In this document: positions 23,459 through 35,750 of the stretch, one piece after another
Numbering within the stretch: position 1 is the stretch's first letter
How the letters are laid out: every line of letters starts with the position of its first letter
DNA from: Agelaius tricolor
Lineage: Eukaryota; Chordata; Aves; Passeriformes; Icteridae
Reading direction: 5' to 3'
Assembly: GCA_023055355.1 (NCBI GenBank)
Contig: JALJCS010000001.1
Span: forward strand, 52,395,381-52,459,380
DNA: 64,000 nucleotides
Made by a program: the position numbers and the translations under genes
The notes under the pieces: model-generated
Told to the model about the DNA's origin: nothing
The model's database searches: none
Seen by the model: only the letters and a program-made list of their open reading frames with translations

Positions 23459-23534
23459 GAAGAAATAGACTGTTTCAATGGGAAGATGTTTGTGGATAAC
23501 CTGGAACATGCATATTATGCCTACTCCTATACTG
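23459..23534 (+). CDS. candidate internal exon of an unknown gene
   Basis: A 76-bp segment sits between TATTTTGTTTTAG and a near-consensus donor CTG|GTAAGT. It is open in one frame only and translates as EEIDCFNGKMFVDNLEH followed by AYYAYSYT, with one base left over (phase 0 in, phase 1 out). Composition is mixed and protein-like rather than AT-driven, and the other two frames stop. It could join in frame to the exon-like end at 32200, or through 25268-25296 to 31369. I cannot name the protein. Against it: 64 kb of non-coding DNA contains many decoy splice pairs, and no start exon was found. Confidence 0.38.
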
Positions 23535-25267
23535 GTAAGTCTAGGATTCTAGGAGGAATAAGACTATTCACACATGGCCACTTGTTCAACTGTGCCCTTT
23601 GCCCTCGAAATGTTGGAAAGCAAGTTGCCAGACAGCATGCCCCAACATTGATTTCATGTTAATCCATTGTTCCTGTGCAAAACACTGCAAGCACTCTGGA
23701 GAGCCCCTTGATCCACATTGAACCATTTCTAGCAGGTAGCCCTCCAAAACCTCTGTGAGAGCATGGATCACATGACAGTGTGGTTCTTGAAGCAAGAAAA
23801 ATCTCTGTTCTTTGTTTATTGAAGATTATGAATATATATCTAGGAATGAACTGAGTATATCAGAAGGAATATGCTTAAATGTCAATGCCTGCTCTAGTGT
23901 GGAGTAGTAACTGCAATGAAAAAATGAGAAAGCATAGCTTCCCAAGGAAAAAAGATAAAGGAGGGGGATGAAGGAGGTCACAGTCTCCTTGTCTCTTTAA
24001 GGTTTGCTGCTTCCCCATCACTCTTACACCAAAGTCCTTTCAAAGCAGGTGTGATTATTTTCATCATGTCTCCTCAAATTTTAAAAGCTCTCTTTGACCT
24101 TTCCTATATACTAGCTGATGGCTTTGCTTGCACATGATTTGGGAAACACCCTTCTCCTGTAGTGTGCATACTGCTCTGGCACCTTGGTGAAGGTAGTTAG
24201 ACTTGGAGGAGGCAGGGAGTGTGATTCTACATTCAGCTCATGAGTAAGGGGAGAAGTGAGAAAAACATGTTTGCTTTTTGCTCACTGAAGAGCTCCCAGG
24301 GAGTAGGAGAAAGGGAAGGATGTTTCATAGGAACTTTGTGAGTAGCAGCTGCAGCTCAAGAGGGGGAAAAATTGATAAAGGATATGTGAGAAGCAGGCAG
24401 AAGAGAGATGTCTGATTAGACCCTGGAGTTACGGAAATCAACCCTTTCATCATCTGAGTTACTTTTTTCTCCAACATCTGGCTCACCAGCTGCTGCCTGG
24501 GAGCACAGTTTTGCAGCACTAAAGAGCCAGAAAGTCTCCAGAAACATTTTAACTGCTCCCACCGCCTCTACAGAGTATCCTTTGCCTCTGCCAGTCTGCT
24601 TTCCAGACACTGAAATTCCTGTCAACCTGCAAGGTGCTGAGTGTTCTGCTACCAGCTCCACAGACAACTCCTCTCTTTCTTTTCTGGTTGGATATTTTTA
24701 CAGGACCATCTGACCAGACACTGAGCAGAAAGATTGTCTGATCAAGTCCTGCACCCGGTCAACTCGATTTGCCAGTGTGATTGTTCTCCCCTCTCTGTGT
24801 CTGATATTTGTGATCCTTCACATCAGACTAGCTGGGAGAGTAAGACAAGATTTGTGGACCAGCTCAGCTACTGGAGACACTTTATATGGGGGTGGGTGTG
24901 ACTCCAACAAACTTCATGTTGGTCTAACTGGAGTTTAGGCTTAGGGCTTTAGGGGCTGGATACTGAAGGCACCATATGTTTCTGACAGATACCAGTCTCA
25001 TCAGCCACAAGACAGAATAGAGCTGGGCTGTTTGTTCTGTTCATTCTTACATGAGTATGTGCATATTTGTGTATATGTGATGCCTGTACAAGAGCTGTAG
25101 TCCTGTCTGTGTTTATCTCTAAATGGTTGATCATGCTTTTGTGTAACAGAGAACGCAGAAAGAGAGCTGCTGGCACAAACCTTGCAAGAATGCTGTAAGA
25201 TGTAGCTTTGCAGGTGTTTTCTGCAGAGACAGGGCTGCATACTCATCAGGTTTCTCATCTTTTCCAG

Positions 25268-25296
25268 CCCTGACAAGTCACTTCAGGAGTGTGAAT
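25268..25296 (+). CDS. possible 29-bp microexon
   Basis: It lies between TTTCTCATCTTTTCCAG (good pyrimidine tract) and GTGAGT (strong donor). Entered in phase 1 from 23534, it is open and leaves in phase 0, which fits the first frame of 31369-31432. The phase fit could be chance, and microexons are rare. Confidence 0.15.
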
Positions 25297-25651
25297 GTGA
25301 GTTAATCCTCCAGCCAAAGATCTCTCAAGTGCTCAAGGAACAAGTGCATACCTTCAAAGCATGACTTCAAGGACACTGCCATAATTGTACTGAGTTCTGT
25401 GCTGTGTACCTGGAAACAGTCATCATTCACACACAGATGTTAACAACCCCTGATACTGCCAAAGGCTGGTCTTCCTAGAATTTTCTGAGCAATGAATAGT
25501 GTCAACATGGCAGAAACATATGGAAAAACAATTTAATCATTTTAAATGTTATTAAAAGTTCATCTGAACATTAAGATGTTCAGTGAGATCAGGGGAGTTC
25601 AGAGACAACCACAGAAATAGGATGAGAGAGGAGCAACAGAGTCAGAAGAAC

Positions 25652-25674
25652 GGGTTTGGGTTAGGGTTGGGTTG
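25652..25674 (+). repeat. short interstitial telomere-like G-run
   Basis: Four runs of three G separated by TTT, TTA and TT (GGGTTTGGGTTAGGGTTGGG), then TTG. It contains one perfect TTAGGG and satisfies the usual G-quadruplex pattern. It is isolated and is 6 kb from the satellite that carries the same motif in the opposite direction. Confidence 0.75.
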
Positions 25675-26246
25675 AAGTCTGGCAGCAGTGAACAAGCAGA
25701 AAGACTTTCACAGCCTCTGTCCCTCTATATTGCTTTAGAAATATTCTAGCTTGCTGTGAACTCTCAAGATTGATCACAAGTGTCTGCTGCTTACTTCAGA
25801 AGGTCTTGGAGGAGCATGAGTCACACTGGCTCCGAGCCTTTTGGAGCACAACCCACAGTTTAGTCCCCCATGGAGAGAATTTAGCTCTTCGGCATTAAAA
25901 CCACCCTGAGGACTCAGCCCTGTCCCCAAGTAAATACAGATTGTCAGGGCTTCAAAACCAAGCTGCTGCCAAGTTGCTAATGAAGGCACAACCTAATGTG
26001 GTTTACTCTTTCCCTCTAAAACTTGTAGGGCCAGTGTCCGTCACCTTTAAGGAATCAACACATCAACTGATGAAGAAAAATGATAACATAAAATGTGCAA
26101 GGGCAAAAGCTGCATGCATATTCCTTCTGTCAGTGGTGACTCACAGCAGCACTCCAAGTGAGCGGTGCGTGGGCACCACCATCCTGCCACACAGAGCAGA
26201 GACATCCAGGAGACAGACTTTCTCAATGAGTTTTCAGTCTCCTTAC

Positions 26247-26330
26247 CTTTGTTATCAGAGGATGACTCCATACATATTTCATGAGCTTGGATATTGTCTT
26301 TTCTAGCTAAGTAAAAATAACTTGCACACT
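26247..26330 (-). CDS. candidate internal exon, minus strand
   Basis: On the minus strand a strong pyrimidine tract and TTACCAG precede, and GTAAGG follows, an 84-bp segment open in frame. It reads CASYFYLARKDNIQAHE and continues ICMESSSDNK. It is symmetric phase 1 (two bases completing a codon at the start, one left at the end). It lies inside a 193-codon minus-strand open frame (26047-26628) that continues into the flanking would-be intron, which weakens the argument from openness. The protein is not recognised. Confidence 0.22.
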
Positions 26331-27094
26331 CTGGTAAGACAATGAAAAAGAAAAAAGTGAAATCAATCCCTTTTAAATATATTTTCTTGTTGCAAATGTT
26401 ACTTAAATATTGATTTTTAATGAGATCTTCCAGAACAGTACATTTTGACCTGCCTGTGCTTAACTTCCATGACAGAGGTACAAAATGTTTCAAAGCCAGA
26501 TTTATCTCATCAATGGGGTATATATGGTTTATAGGATGTAATCTCTGGAAGTTGAAAAAGGTCATACATTCAGAAAAACTGAGAAGAACTTGTTCTAAAT
26601 TATAGACATTACAACTTAATAACTTCATAATATGAATTATTGGAATTTATATAAAAATGCATAAATATATCTGGTATTTCAAACAGCTTCTAAAGGTCTA
26701 AAAAAACCATCGTTTTCTAATCTGGATGCTTGCAAATAGTTTTCAACTTTGAACTACAACAATTACTAAAATAAATGGTTGGGTTTAAGTGTTTAATAGA
26801 AAATGTTCATATTTCTTTCCTTTAATTATATAAAAGTTCTCATTTTTCATGTCTCAAAACACAATCTCCCATCTTTCAAATACCCTATGCAATCTATGTG
26901 TAATACTCAAGATATCTATGCTTCATTCATCCATTGTTTTGTAAATGCGTGTTTGTACCTGGAAACCATTGTCTCTAACAAAGGAAAAAAAAATATTTTA
27001 AGTAACTAACTAACTAAATAAATAAATAAGCCAAGGAGAAAGCCAAAATATTTACAGTGCAATATAAGGATAATTTTAATTATGCTGTCCAAAA

Positions 27095-27499
27095 GGAGAA
27101 ATCAAGATTTTTTTTTAATAAGATGATAAAAAAAATTAAAATCCAATACAGTCAAAAAAATATTGCTAGCATAGTTAGGGCGATGATTTTGGTTAGTTGC
27201 TTAGAGTCTTTGTTGCCTTTGCTGCTCTGGATGCATTCAAGGTTGTAATGACCTATGAAGTCCTGCTTCTCTGAACACATGAAATTCAAAACAGCTATAG
27301 GGTTTCCTTGAGCAGAGCTCTAATTATAAATTTGACCCAAGACACTAATCAACTAACCAAAATCACAGCCCTAACTATGTCAGAAATATTTTTATGACTG
27401 TATTGGATTTTAATTTTTTTTCATCATCTTATTCAAAAAAATTTCTCGATTTCTCCATTACATCCTTGAATGCATTCGGAGCAGCAAAGGCAACAAAGC
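27095..27499. repeat. circularly permuted inverted repeat
   Basis: Block A at 27095-27210 reappears inverted at 27339-27456, and block B at about 27209-27250 reappears inverted at 27456-27499. On the plus strand the order is A, B, spacer of about 90 bp, A-inverted, B-inverted. A simple hairpin would give B-inverted before A-inverted, so one copy is permuted. B is part of the adjacent CR1 tail (CCTTGAATGCATTCGGAGC). The copies differ by scattered substitutions and are not recent. Confidence 0.85.
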
Positions 27500-27790
27500 T
27501 AGTGCAAGGGCTAGAAGGAATGGCTGAGAACTCTGGGTTTGCCTAATTTAGAGAGAAGAAGGCAAGGCTGAGGGGGACCTCATTGCTCTCTGCAGCTTCC
27601 TGAAGATGTGATGTGGAGGTGCTCATCTCTTCTCCTTGGAATCTCTTGACAGGACACATGGGAATGGTTCAAAGCTGCACTAGAGGAATTTTAGACTGGA
27701 AAATGGGAAGCATTTCTTTACCAAGAGGGTGGTCAAATGCTGGAACAGGTTCCTAGGGAGGTGGTCAATGCCTTAAGCTCAAGCTCAGAT
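27456..27790 (+). mobile_element. CR1 LINE 3' region, plus strand
   Basis: CTTGAATGCATTCGGAGCAG, GGGGGACCTCATTGCTCTCT, GGACACATGGGAATGGTTCA, GCATTTCTTTACCAAGAGGG and CTGGAACAGGTTCCTAGGGA follow each other as in the 3' portion of avian CR1. The last ~80 bp of a normal CR1 tail are missing or decayed. Confidence 0.88.
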
Positions 27791-29145
27791 TTTACTTTTC
27801 TAACCCCATCTCTGCATGCCCTGGCAATGCCTTAAAGTTCTCAATGGGCATTTGTCCACATTTCCATCTCTGGTGCACCTCTGTGCTTCCAGGAACATAT
27901 TCTTGAAAAATTCCCAGCATGCACTGGCTCTTTAATTTTCCATGGCGGTTTCCCATGGAATCTCTCCCAGAACTGAAATATTGGTGTTTTTCTCTTTTAA
28001 TTTTGGGCTGGTTTTTTGGTTTTTTTTCTTTCCTTTTTTCTTTTGGCTTTTCCACTTATTTAGTTTTATTCCTTCTTTCCTGAGTTAGCGTAACTCTTAT
28101 GTGTGGTTACTGAGTATATTGTTTGGTTAAAATTTCCTTGTAAAGTGTAGAGTTAAATGAGTTCCAAAGGATGTAAACAACAGCTTTTCTATGATTCCAC
28201 AGAAACTAATTTTGTTTTTCTATTACAATTGTTACCATAACACCAGCAACATGATTAGCATATTCCCAACTGTAGTATTTTTATCAGTTAGAAGTGAATC
28301 ATATATATTCCAGCCTAGTTTAACACAGTTGCTGATTTTCAAGGACTATGAGCTAATCTCTAACTCATTAAAATATTGTAAAGCATGAGGAATAAATGAA
28401 ATAAACTTGGAGTATTCATCCATGAATTCTTAATTGCTTTAGCTTGACTAAAGCCTGGCTGGTGTCTAAATGAGCTTAAGAACAGGCTTTTACCAAGATC
28501 TATCAGCCAAAGTTAATTTCTGACTCTTCACACCACAGGTCTGGAAATTTTGCTGGGAGGTACCTGGGTCCCTGCCCAAGAGCTGATCAGCTGGGTCATG
28601 AACCAGGCTGATGTTATCAGAAACAGGAGAAAGAGAATAAGCATCATTTGAGCAGTAGAAGCATACAGACAAGCAGGGTCTTTCAACAGCAGAGCCTGTT
28701 ATCTTGAGAAGGTAATTTCAGATATGACAGGTACATAGAAGTAGACAAATGCAAAAATTTCCCATGGCTTGGAAAGTTCTTCTTTATGAATTTTGAATGG
28801 TAAAATGCAGATTTCTCTTTTCACCTGGAGAGTTTCTGGAATCATACATTGTCGATATGCAGAGAAGAAAAGGATTATTGATATCAAAGTGTTCTACTTT
28901 GGCATTCTCTGTTGTTCATAGAATATGTGCTTGATTACTCTTCAGAGCAGAAAGCTAAAATAAAATTAAAATGGTAAATCAAAGACTAGGTGGGAACAGC
29001 AGGTTTCTGGGTCCTAGAGATCGTGAGGAAAAAAAAAAGAAAAAAAGTTAGAATTGACCAGAAATTAAAATTATTGTTAAAATCTGAAATCAAAAATAAT
29101 CTTTACCTCCACCATATTCTGCCCCTTCTTGTTTCTCTTAGCTGT
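27791..29145. other. unique DNA, no gene seen
   Basis: A pyrimidine-rich run lies at about 28005-28080. A GAAAATTTTC-like AT-rich background holds no frame of interest. Nothing recognised. Confidence 0.5.
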
Positions 29146-29470
29146 TATTGCTGAGCATGATGTCGTATGGTGTGGAGTATCCCTTTCATCAGTCTGGGCC
29201 AGCTCTCCTGGCCATGTCCCCTCCCAGGCTCTTGCTCACCCAAAGCCTACTGGCCTTTGTGGAGGAGTGTGCCAGCACTGCTCAGAAGTGGCCAAAGCAT
29301 TGGTGTGTTATCAACTTCCTCCCAAATACAGCTGTATTTAAGGTTGTATAAGCTTAAATACAGATAAGCTGTATTTACAGCTGTATATAAAGCACTGTGA
29401 GAACTGCTATGGGGAAAACTATCTCAATCCAAGCCAGACCCAATGCACTCATGCTCCTGGTGATTCTTCC
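29146..29470 (+). mobile_element. probable ERV-derived interspersed repeat fragment
   Basis: The run GAGCATGATGTCGTATGGTG, GAGTATCCCTTTCATCAGTC, CAGCTCTCCTGGCCATGTCC and CCAGACCCAATGCACTCATG resembles a family of avian endogenous-retrovirus-derived repeats that I recall from bird introns and mispredicted proteins. The family is not certain. Three overlapping plus-strand frames of 66-70 codons across it are artefacts. An internal AAATACAGCTGTATTTAAGG palindromic stretch sits at 29324-29390. Confidence 0.45.
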
Positions 29471-31368
29471 AAATACTTTTTTTCTTCTCTTTTTATTTTC
29501 CTTATTTCCTGCTATGCCATTTTGAATCAAGAAAATCAGAAAAAATCAACTCTTGGAAAGAGATAAAACATCTGTCTATTTCCTTTGTTGAGAATACCTT
29601 CCCTTAGGAAACAGGATAGGTATTCTTTCAGAATTCAGTATTGTACTCAACCATTACATGTCAAAACAAAATTGTAGGGTTTTGGGAAAGGTGACAGGAG
29701 AACAAACAGATCTGCAGTCTGCATACAAGATGTTCTGTAAATATCCTGAATCCTCCCGGGCCTCTGAAATCACATAAAATCACTGTGGCTAAGAGCTGAA
29801 TTCGCTCATTTTTGGAAAGACTTTTCTGACATTATTTCCAGATTGTTCCATGTGAGACTTCTGGTAGGAGTTGAAATGTTTAATTGTTGCTGTTGCTCTA
29901 GTTTTCTCATTATTAAACATGTCCATCTTAATTTCTGGTTACTCAAAGCAACTGTCTTCACATCTGGGTCATAATAAAATATTCTTAAACAGTATCTGTC
30001 ATCAGCTCTGAAATAAACAATCCCAGAAATATGCTCTAGCACCATTTCAGTTGAGTTTCTGCAGTCCATAATGAATATTATTCATTCTGAAATAGAATTA
30101 GTATTACACAGACAGAAATATCAGTTCAGCACACGTTTAACCATGATCCTGAGGCCTCCAGATCCCGCTCGGTACTTTGTGCAAATGTAAAATTCTCTTC
30201 CTTTAGATTTCTAATACATTTGGTTGTGTGTTAGTAGACATAAGTTCTGCACTAACTTTTCGGTCACCCAGACAACCATCAGTTCAGTCAGTGGGTGAGG
30301 CAGAGCAGACAACACCCAGGACTACTTTTGGTCTGCTCACTGTTGAGTTCACGCTGAGAAAGAAGGCAACAGAAAAGAAAAGCTGAAAATTTGACAGACA
30401 CTGCAAGTTCAGATATTGCAGTATGGGTAGCTCTATCTCCTTGAACACACTGAGGCCACATCAAAGTCTCTCATACTTTGTCTTTTGCACTTCCTGAAAA
30501 AGGTTTTAGTGCTGACAATAAACTCATAATGTACTGATGAAAAGCAAACTATGAACCAAGTAGTAACTGCCTTCCTCATAGGGCTATTTGCTTCATTTTA
30601 TAATGCCTCATGGCTCTTTCTCACACAGCTTTTTGAGCTATTTCTTTGAATAATGGAAGAATACAGAGAAAAAATCTAAATAGACAGACTTGACAGCAAT
30701 AAATAGGTACCTTTTCATCTGGTTTTACAAAAATTTGGTCTCAGACAGCATGGAAAGTCCCTTTAAGTTTTTTTTTTTAATTCATTCTTTCCCTCTTTCA
30801 GGTTTTCATTAAGAAGTCAAGAATTTTTCTTAAATTGACTACTTATTTAGAAAAATGCTGATTTAATAAAAGTATAGTGAAGTGAGAAATATTGGAAAAG
30901 TTTAGATTTTTCTTTTAAAATATATTATCATTTTCTGGTTATTATTTTATTTATATAAAATAACTTCTTTGAGAAAAAGAGGATTTCTAAATTCTCTGGT
31001 TTTTGTTCAAGTATCACAACTCCTTCTTACTCCTTAAACTTTTATTTAGCATATCTATACTGATTATTTAGAAGTCAGCATGGATAACAGGGCTCAAATA
31101 AATAGCAGCAATGAGTGAAATTTAGAGTTTCCTTTCAGAATTTTGTTAATATTTTATTTTGTCCCAAAATAATTGAAAAATTAAATGGTGGATAAAAAGG
31201 AATAGTCCTCAAATTTTAGTAGAAAGACTAATTAAATTCTTCAAAATTCTGTTGTCCTCATATGACCAATTCTGTTTCCTGCAAAGCCAATGGGAAACAC
31301 TGTGAAATTGAACAGTAGCAAAATTAGTGTTTATTCATTTTTATGTTTTCCTTTGCCTTTCCTTTCAG

Positions 31369-31432
31369 TTTGCTTGTGATCTATCAAAAGAAATTATTTC
31401 CTCAAGGAAAAAATCTGATGTTCTTGAACTGG
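31369..31432 (+). CDS. candidate internal exon of an unknown gene
   Basis: A long pyrimidine tract (TTTTCCTTTGCCTTTCCTTTCAG) precedes and GTAAGG follows a 64-bp segment. In the first frame it reads FACDLSKEIISSRKKSDVLE and then L, with one base left over (phase 0 in, phase 1 out). A second frame is also open; the third stops. Joined to the acceptor at 32200 the first frame ends naturally after six more codons. It cannot follow 23534 directly because that join gives an immediate stop. Confidence 0.35.
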
Positions 31433-32199
31433 GTAAGGTTCTTTTAATTAAAAGATTTGCTGTACCTTTTTGCTGAACAAAAATACATTTCATCTAAGCA
31501 ATTGTTATCAATTTCTTACTATTGCTAAATATGCTGAATCCCTCATGTTTAAAAAAATCCATTGTGATAAAACAGTTGTAGACAAAATTAGATAAGTATT
31601 GAGTGATGGAAATGACTAGTGAACTCATTAAAAGATAATAAAGATAAGGGAGATGTTAAGACTATAGAAGTTCTGTGGTATTGATTGGGAGATCAGCAGT
31701 ATTTCTTTTTTCTTTTTTCTTCTAGAATATAAGTGAATTTTGGGGTTTCTTCTGTGCTTTTACACACAGAGTCTAATTGCTATGATAGTTTGATACGGTC
31801 TTTTACTACTTGAATTATTTCTATTCTGGAGAGGCAGAATAAGTCACAGTGAAATAGAATAAGTATTTGCACAGCAGGAGCAGAAAACTGCCTGAAGCTC
31901 TGCCAGTTCCAGCTGTGAGGAAATTCATCTGCTTGGCTAAGTAGAGTTAGATCAGCATTCAGATATAAAATTTTTAAAGAACCAGACTCAGAAAATTGTG
32001 TGGGGTATGCACCAACTGAGCTTCATGGTGATGAATATGTGGTGTCTTCCCCTTGGAACTGGATAACTTTTTTGAAAGATAGCAAATAAATACAGTATAA
32101 TGTGTCAAGTCTCTATCATACCTGTTGTGTGTATGTTGGATTTTTCTATCTACACCTCATGCCACAGAAACTTAGTTTTGTTTGCCTTCTTGTTTTCAG

Positions 32200-32222
32200 G
32201 AAGCAATTCTGATGACCTCTGA
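32200..32222 (+). CDS. candidate C-terminal exon start (coding part)
   Basis: The acceptor TTTGCCTTCTTGTTTTCAG is very strong. Entered in phase 1, the exon supplies a glycine codon and then SNSDDL and a TGA stop at 32220-32222. This phase is compatible with both 23534 and 31432. A 3' UTR would follow; AATAAA occurs at about 32706 but there is no further evidence of a transcript end. Confidence 0.3.
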
Positions 32223-35200
32223 CTAATTTTTTTAAATCTCTGAATGTAAGAAATATTCACAAACTGGTATTAATACAAAGGAAATAACATGGAAACAAAA
32301 CAATTTGTACTGTAAACTGATGATTCCTAACACTTAAGCCATACATAACTGAATGTTGCTTCAATATATATAACTCCTGAAGGATATGAGCGCTATTGAT
32401 ATTAGCTGCCATTTCATCTATTAAATAGTTTAATGTCCAATGTATTCAGAAGAGGAGAGATTCTCTTTGAAAGACTGTTGGAAGGCAGAATTTTTAGTGA
32501 AAATTAACGCTGGGATTGAAGAACCTTTAACAAACCTTTTTTCTCTGTACAGATTGTTGATATAATTAATATTGATCTATTAGAAAGAGCTGCTCCTTGA
32601 GCACATTTCCTATCTTCATCTGGAACATAATTAACCTAGCTCAGGAGCTTATCAGTTTAGAAAATCCATACAAAATGCCTTCTAGTCTGGCACCCAGTAA
32701 GGTCATACCTGGTAAAATAAATATACAGTACTGTGAAGGAAACCATAGCTACCTTCAGAATGGCATGAATGATTGTTTTGCTAGAGGGGACACTCAAATT
32801 CAGTTATGGCCCACTAAGGATCACAATTGGTTCATTCTGGTTCTGAAAGAGAAAAGTCCAAGTGCAGCAGAGATTTTGTGTGAATGGAGGAATCCAGAAG
32901 GCGATGCTGGTACACAGAATGAGGGTTGCTGCCTCAGGCCTGCCCAAAATTAAAATTTAAATATGTTTTCTATATTTAAAGTATATGGCAAACAAATGGG
33001 AATACAAATATGGGAAAGCAAATATAGAAACAACCAGAAAATACATATATTCTAAGTAGCAACTGACAGCATTAAAAAGAAAGGAGGGGTAAAGGCATTT
33101 AAATGGAATAAATGGGAAACCTTTCAAAATGGAAATAATATGTAGTCAAAGTCTTAAGAAATGCAAAGTTTGATTATTATGAGTGATTTTATATGATTTT
33201 TCCAGAAATCAAATTAGATATTTTGGGCTTTATTTTAGCCCTGATGATGTATGAAATTTTCATGTCCCTGAAATCCAAGCCTGTGTTCCCCATTCTGTGG
33301 CTGAAACTCACATATGCTGCTTTCATGGCTCTCTAATACTGGGTATGGTCTTCTTTTCACTTCCCACTTCACTCACTTCACTTTTTTAAAAGAGACTTTT
33401 TCTTTTTCTGAGAGGGAGAAATACATATCTGTTGTGTGGAGACTGAGCTATTTAATAAACCTTTTCAGAATAAACTTTCATGCTCAAACATCTCATAACA
33501 TGTAGCTAAAAGAAGAATCCCATTTCCCCCAAGAATAATGCAAATTGTGAAATTATTAGGCCTTGTAAAGTAACAGCATTTCTGTTCATGCTGAAATAGC
33601 TGGATATACATTATAGGAAATCATATAGGCAAAGATGAAGAGCCAAGATGTACTGGGTTGAACAATGGCTGAGTATGAATTTTCAAGATCTTATTAAAGC
33701 ACCTGTTTTCCACCCTGCTCACATTTTAGGAAATTAATTCTGAAAGCTCTCAACTAATCTTATCAGTTTTTTTTTCATTGACAATTTTTTAAAGCTACAA
33801 TTTGGTTTAACTTTACAACAGCTGAAAGCTGGTAGATAGTAACTTTTTCTCCCTAAGTCACATTTTTGGTGCCACATTTCATTATTATGTGAAGCTATTT
33901 TCTCATACATATTGTCTTTATTTCCATTCTATCTCAACATTGCACACACTGTTTTCTTCAAACGCGTTCACAACAGCATATGGCAAACTACAGAAATCCA
34001 CCCAAAGCACTGCAGTCATTTACTCTGAGATACCACAGCTCTCCAGGAAACCAAGATGATCAGCCTTTGCTATGCAGGCCAGAAAGTTGAATCATTTATG
34101 TTTCCTGATCCACAGTATCAACTGGGTGTCATTGGATGCAACTGGTATTACTTGGACTATTTTGAATATCAGCCAGACACACACAGATGAAGGATAATTG
34201 CTTAAAATTTTAGGAGATGAGCTAAGCAGTTTAAGTGAAGTAGCCTCCTTACCCATCATTTCCCTGTGCAGCAATGCTTTTTCCTTCCCATTGTTGAATC
34301 AGAGAATCAAACCAAACCCAAAACCAAAAAAAAAAAACCCACTCTCTTAGATTCAAATAGATTATATTTTTGAGTTAGCAGTAAGACATTTTAAACTCTG
34401 AAGTGTTGAGTCCTAAATAGCCACTTTTGGGAAATTTTACAAGATATTTCATGTCCTGAATGAAACTTTTGTTAGGATGATCTAGTTTGTATTTATTTGC
34501 AGTGCTTCTTATGGCTAGAGATTGAAAGCAACTCAGTATTACCTATACTAAATATTTTATTTTTCCCTAGCTAGAAATATGTTACATCAAATATGCATCA
34601 CTTCCAAACTTGTCTGAGTTTGTGAAGGGAATGCCAATTGATTTTCTACAAGAGTGGTGTCTCAAAAACAAAGCAGTAACTGACACATTTAAAGCTTCAG
34701 CACAAACACGAGAGATTCCATGAACACAGAGATTGATCTATTCTATTTTCTTTCATTAAACATGTTCCTTCTAGGTGCCTTCTAGGAAAAATAATGTTGA
34801 GACAACTTTTGATGTAGAGTGAATAAAATGAGGATTTTAGGCTTCACAGTCATAAATCTGGCATATCTGAAAAGCAGTACAATCAACTTTAAAACTTAAA
34901 GAAAAGAATACTTCTATATTTCTTCAGTCAAAGTGTATTTATATAGCAGGAATGGATAAAATAAGCTTCAATATATTTGGTAAAGATTTATTCTATGTCA
35001 GTTCTTTGAGAAATTTAGAAGAAAGCAGCAAGGAGCACTGTCATTTTATCTTCAGTTACAGATTACAGATAGTTTTCTTAACCTGGGATTCAAACCAAAA
35101 CATATTTTCTCATAAACTAAAGTGAGCTAAAAAGACATATGTAGCCAGTGAAAAAATGTCAGGGTTTTTTTCTCACCAGCCAGCCCACAAGCAAAATGAG

Positions 35201-35670
35201 CTGTTTAGTCTTGTAGGAGGGCAAAGTGGATATCTATTCTGAATTTTCCTTCAGAAAAATACATTGTGTTTTCTTCCAGATCTGCTAAAAAATCCTTCTA
35301 AAGCTCCTTTTTCCATTCAGCCTACTATGTACAGTATGTAAGACTAGGAGAAAATAATTTTGTAGTATCTTACCCTCCTTTTATACTGTTATTTAAAGAA
35401 ATACTTTGGTCGAAGTGCAATAGCCTCACAACCTTCCCCAGCAAGTTTGTAACCACATACTGTAAACAATATGCCAAAACAAAATTAACTTTACAGATTT
35501 GTTCAGTTTACATTCTCTGTAATTAAGTTGAAACTGAAATGCAGACTACTACATATCCAAATTCAGAATGCTGTTGCCAGAATCAGACCATATAATAGAT
35601 TTATGCTTTATCTGCTGCAGGACCATAAATTAAGAAGTAATATAAATTTTAAAAAAATTATCATTTGACC

Positions 35671-35750
35671 AACTGTAGCACCAAACACAATAAAATGATC
35701 AGAAATGATCAGAAAATGATTAGACCTAACTGTAGCATCAAACACAATTG
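35671..35750. repeat. imperfect tandem duplication, 57-bp period
   Basis: AACTGTAGCACCAAACACAA at 35671 recurs as AACTGTAGCATCAAACACAA at 35728. Between them ATGATCAGAAA is itself repeated. Local slippage or templated duplication. Confidence 0.8.

Larger units (their letters stand above)
22108..27094. other. mostly unique DNA with exon-like segments
   Basis: The stretch contains the exon candidates at 23459-23534, 25268-25296 (plus) and 26247-26330 (minus) and a short telomere-like G-run at 25652-25674. No domain or gene name could be assigned. No other repeat was recognised. Confidence 0.45.

Noticed and set aside
26047..26628. 193-codon minus-strand open frame as a single-exon gene
   Set aside because: No domain, odd composition with a phenylalanine run, and borderline length for chance. 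Only the 84-bp splice-bounded part is kept, at low confidence.
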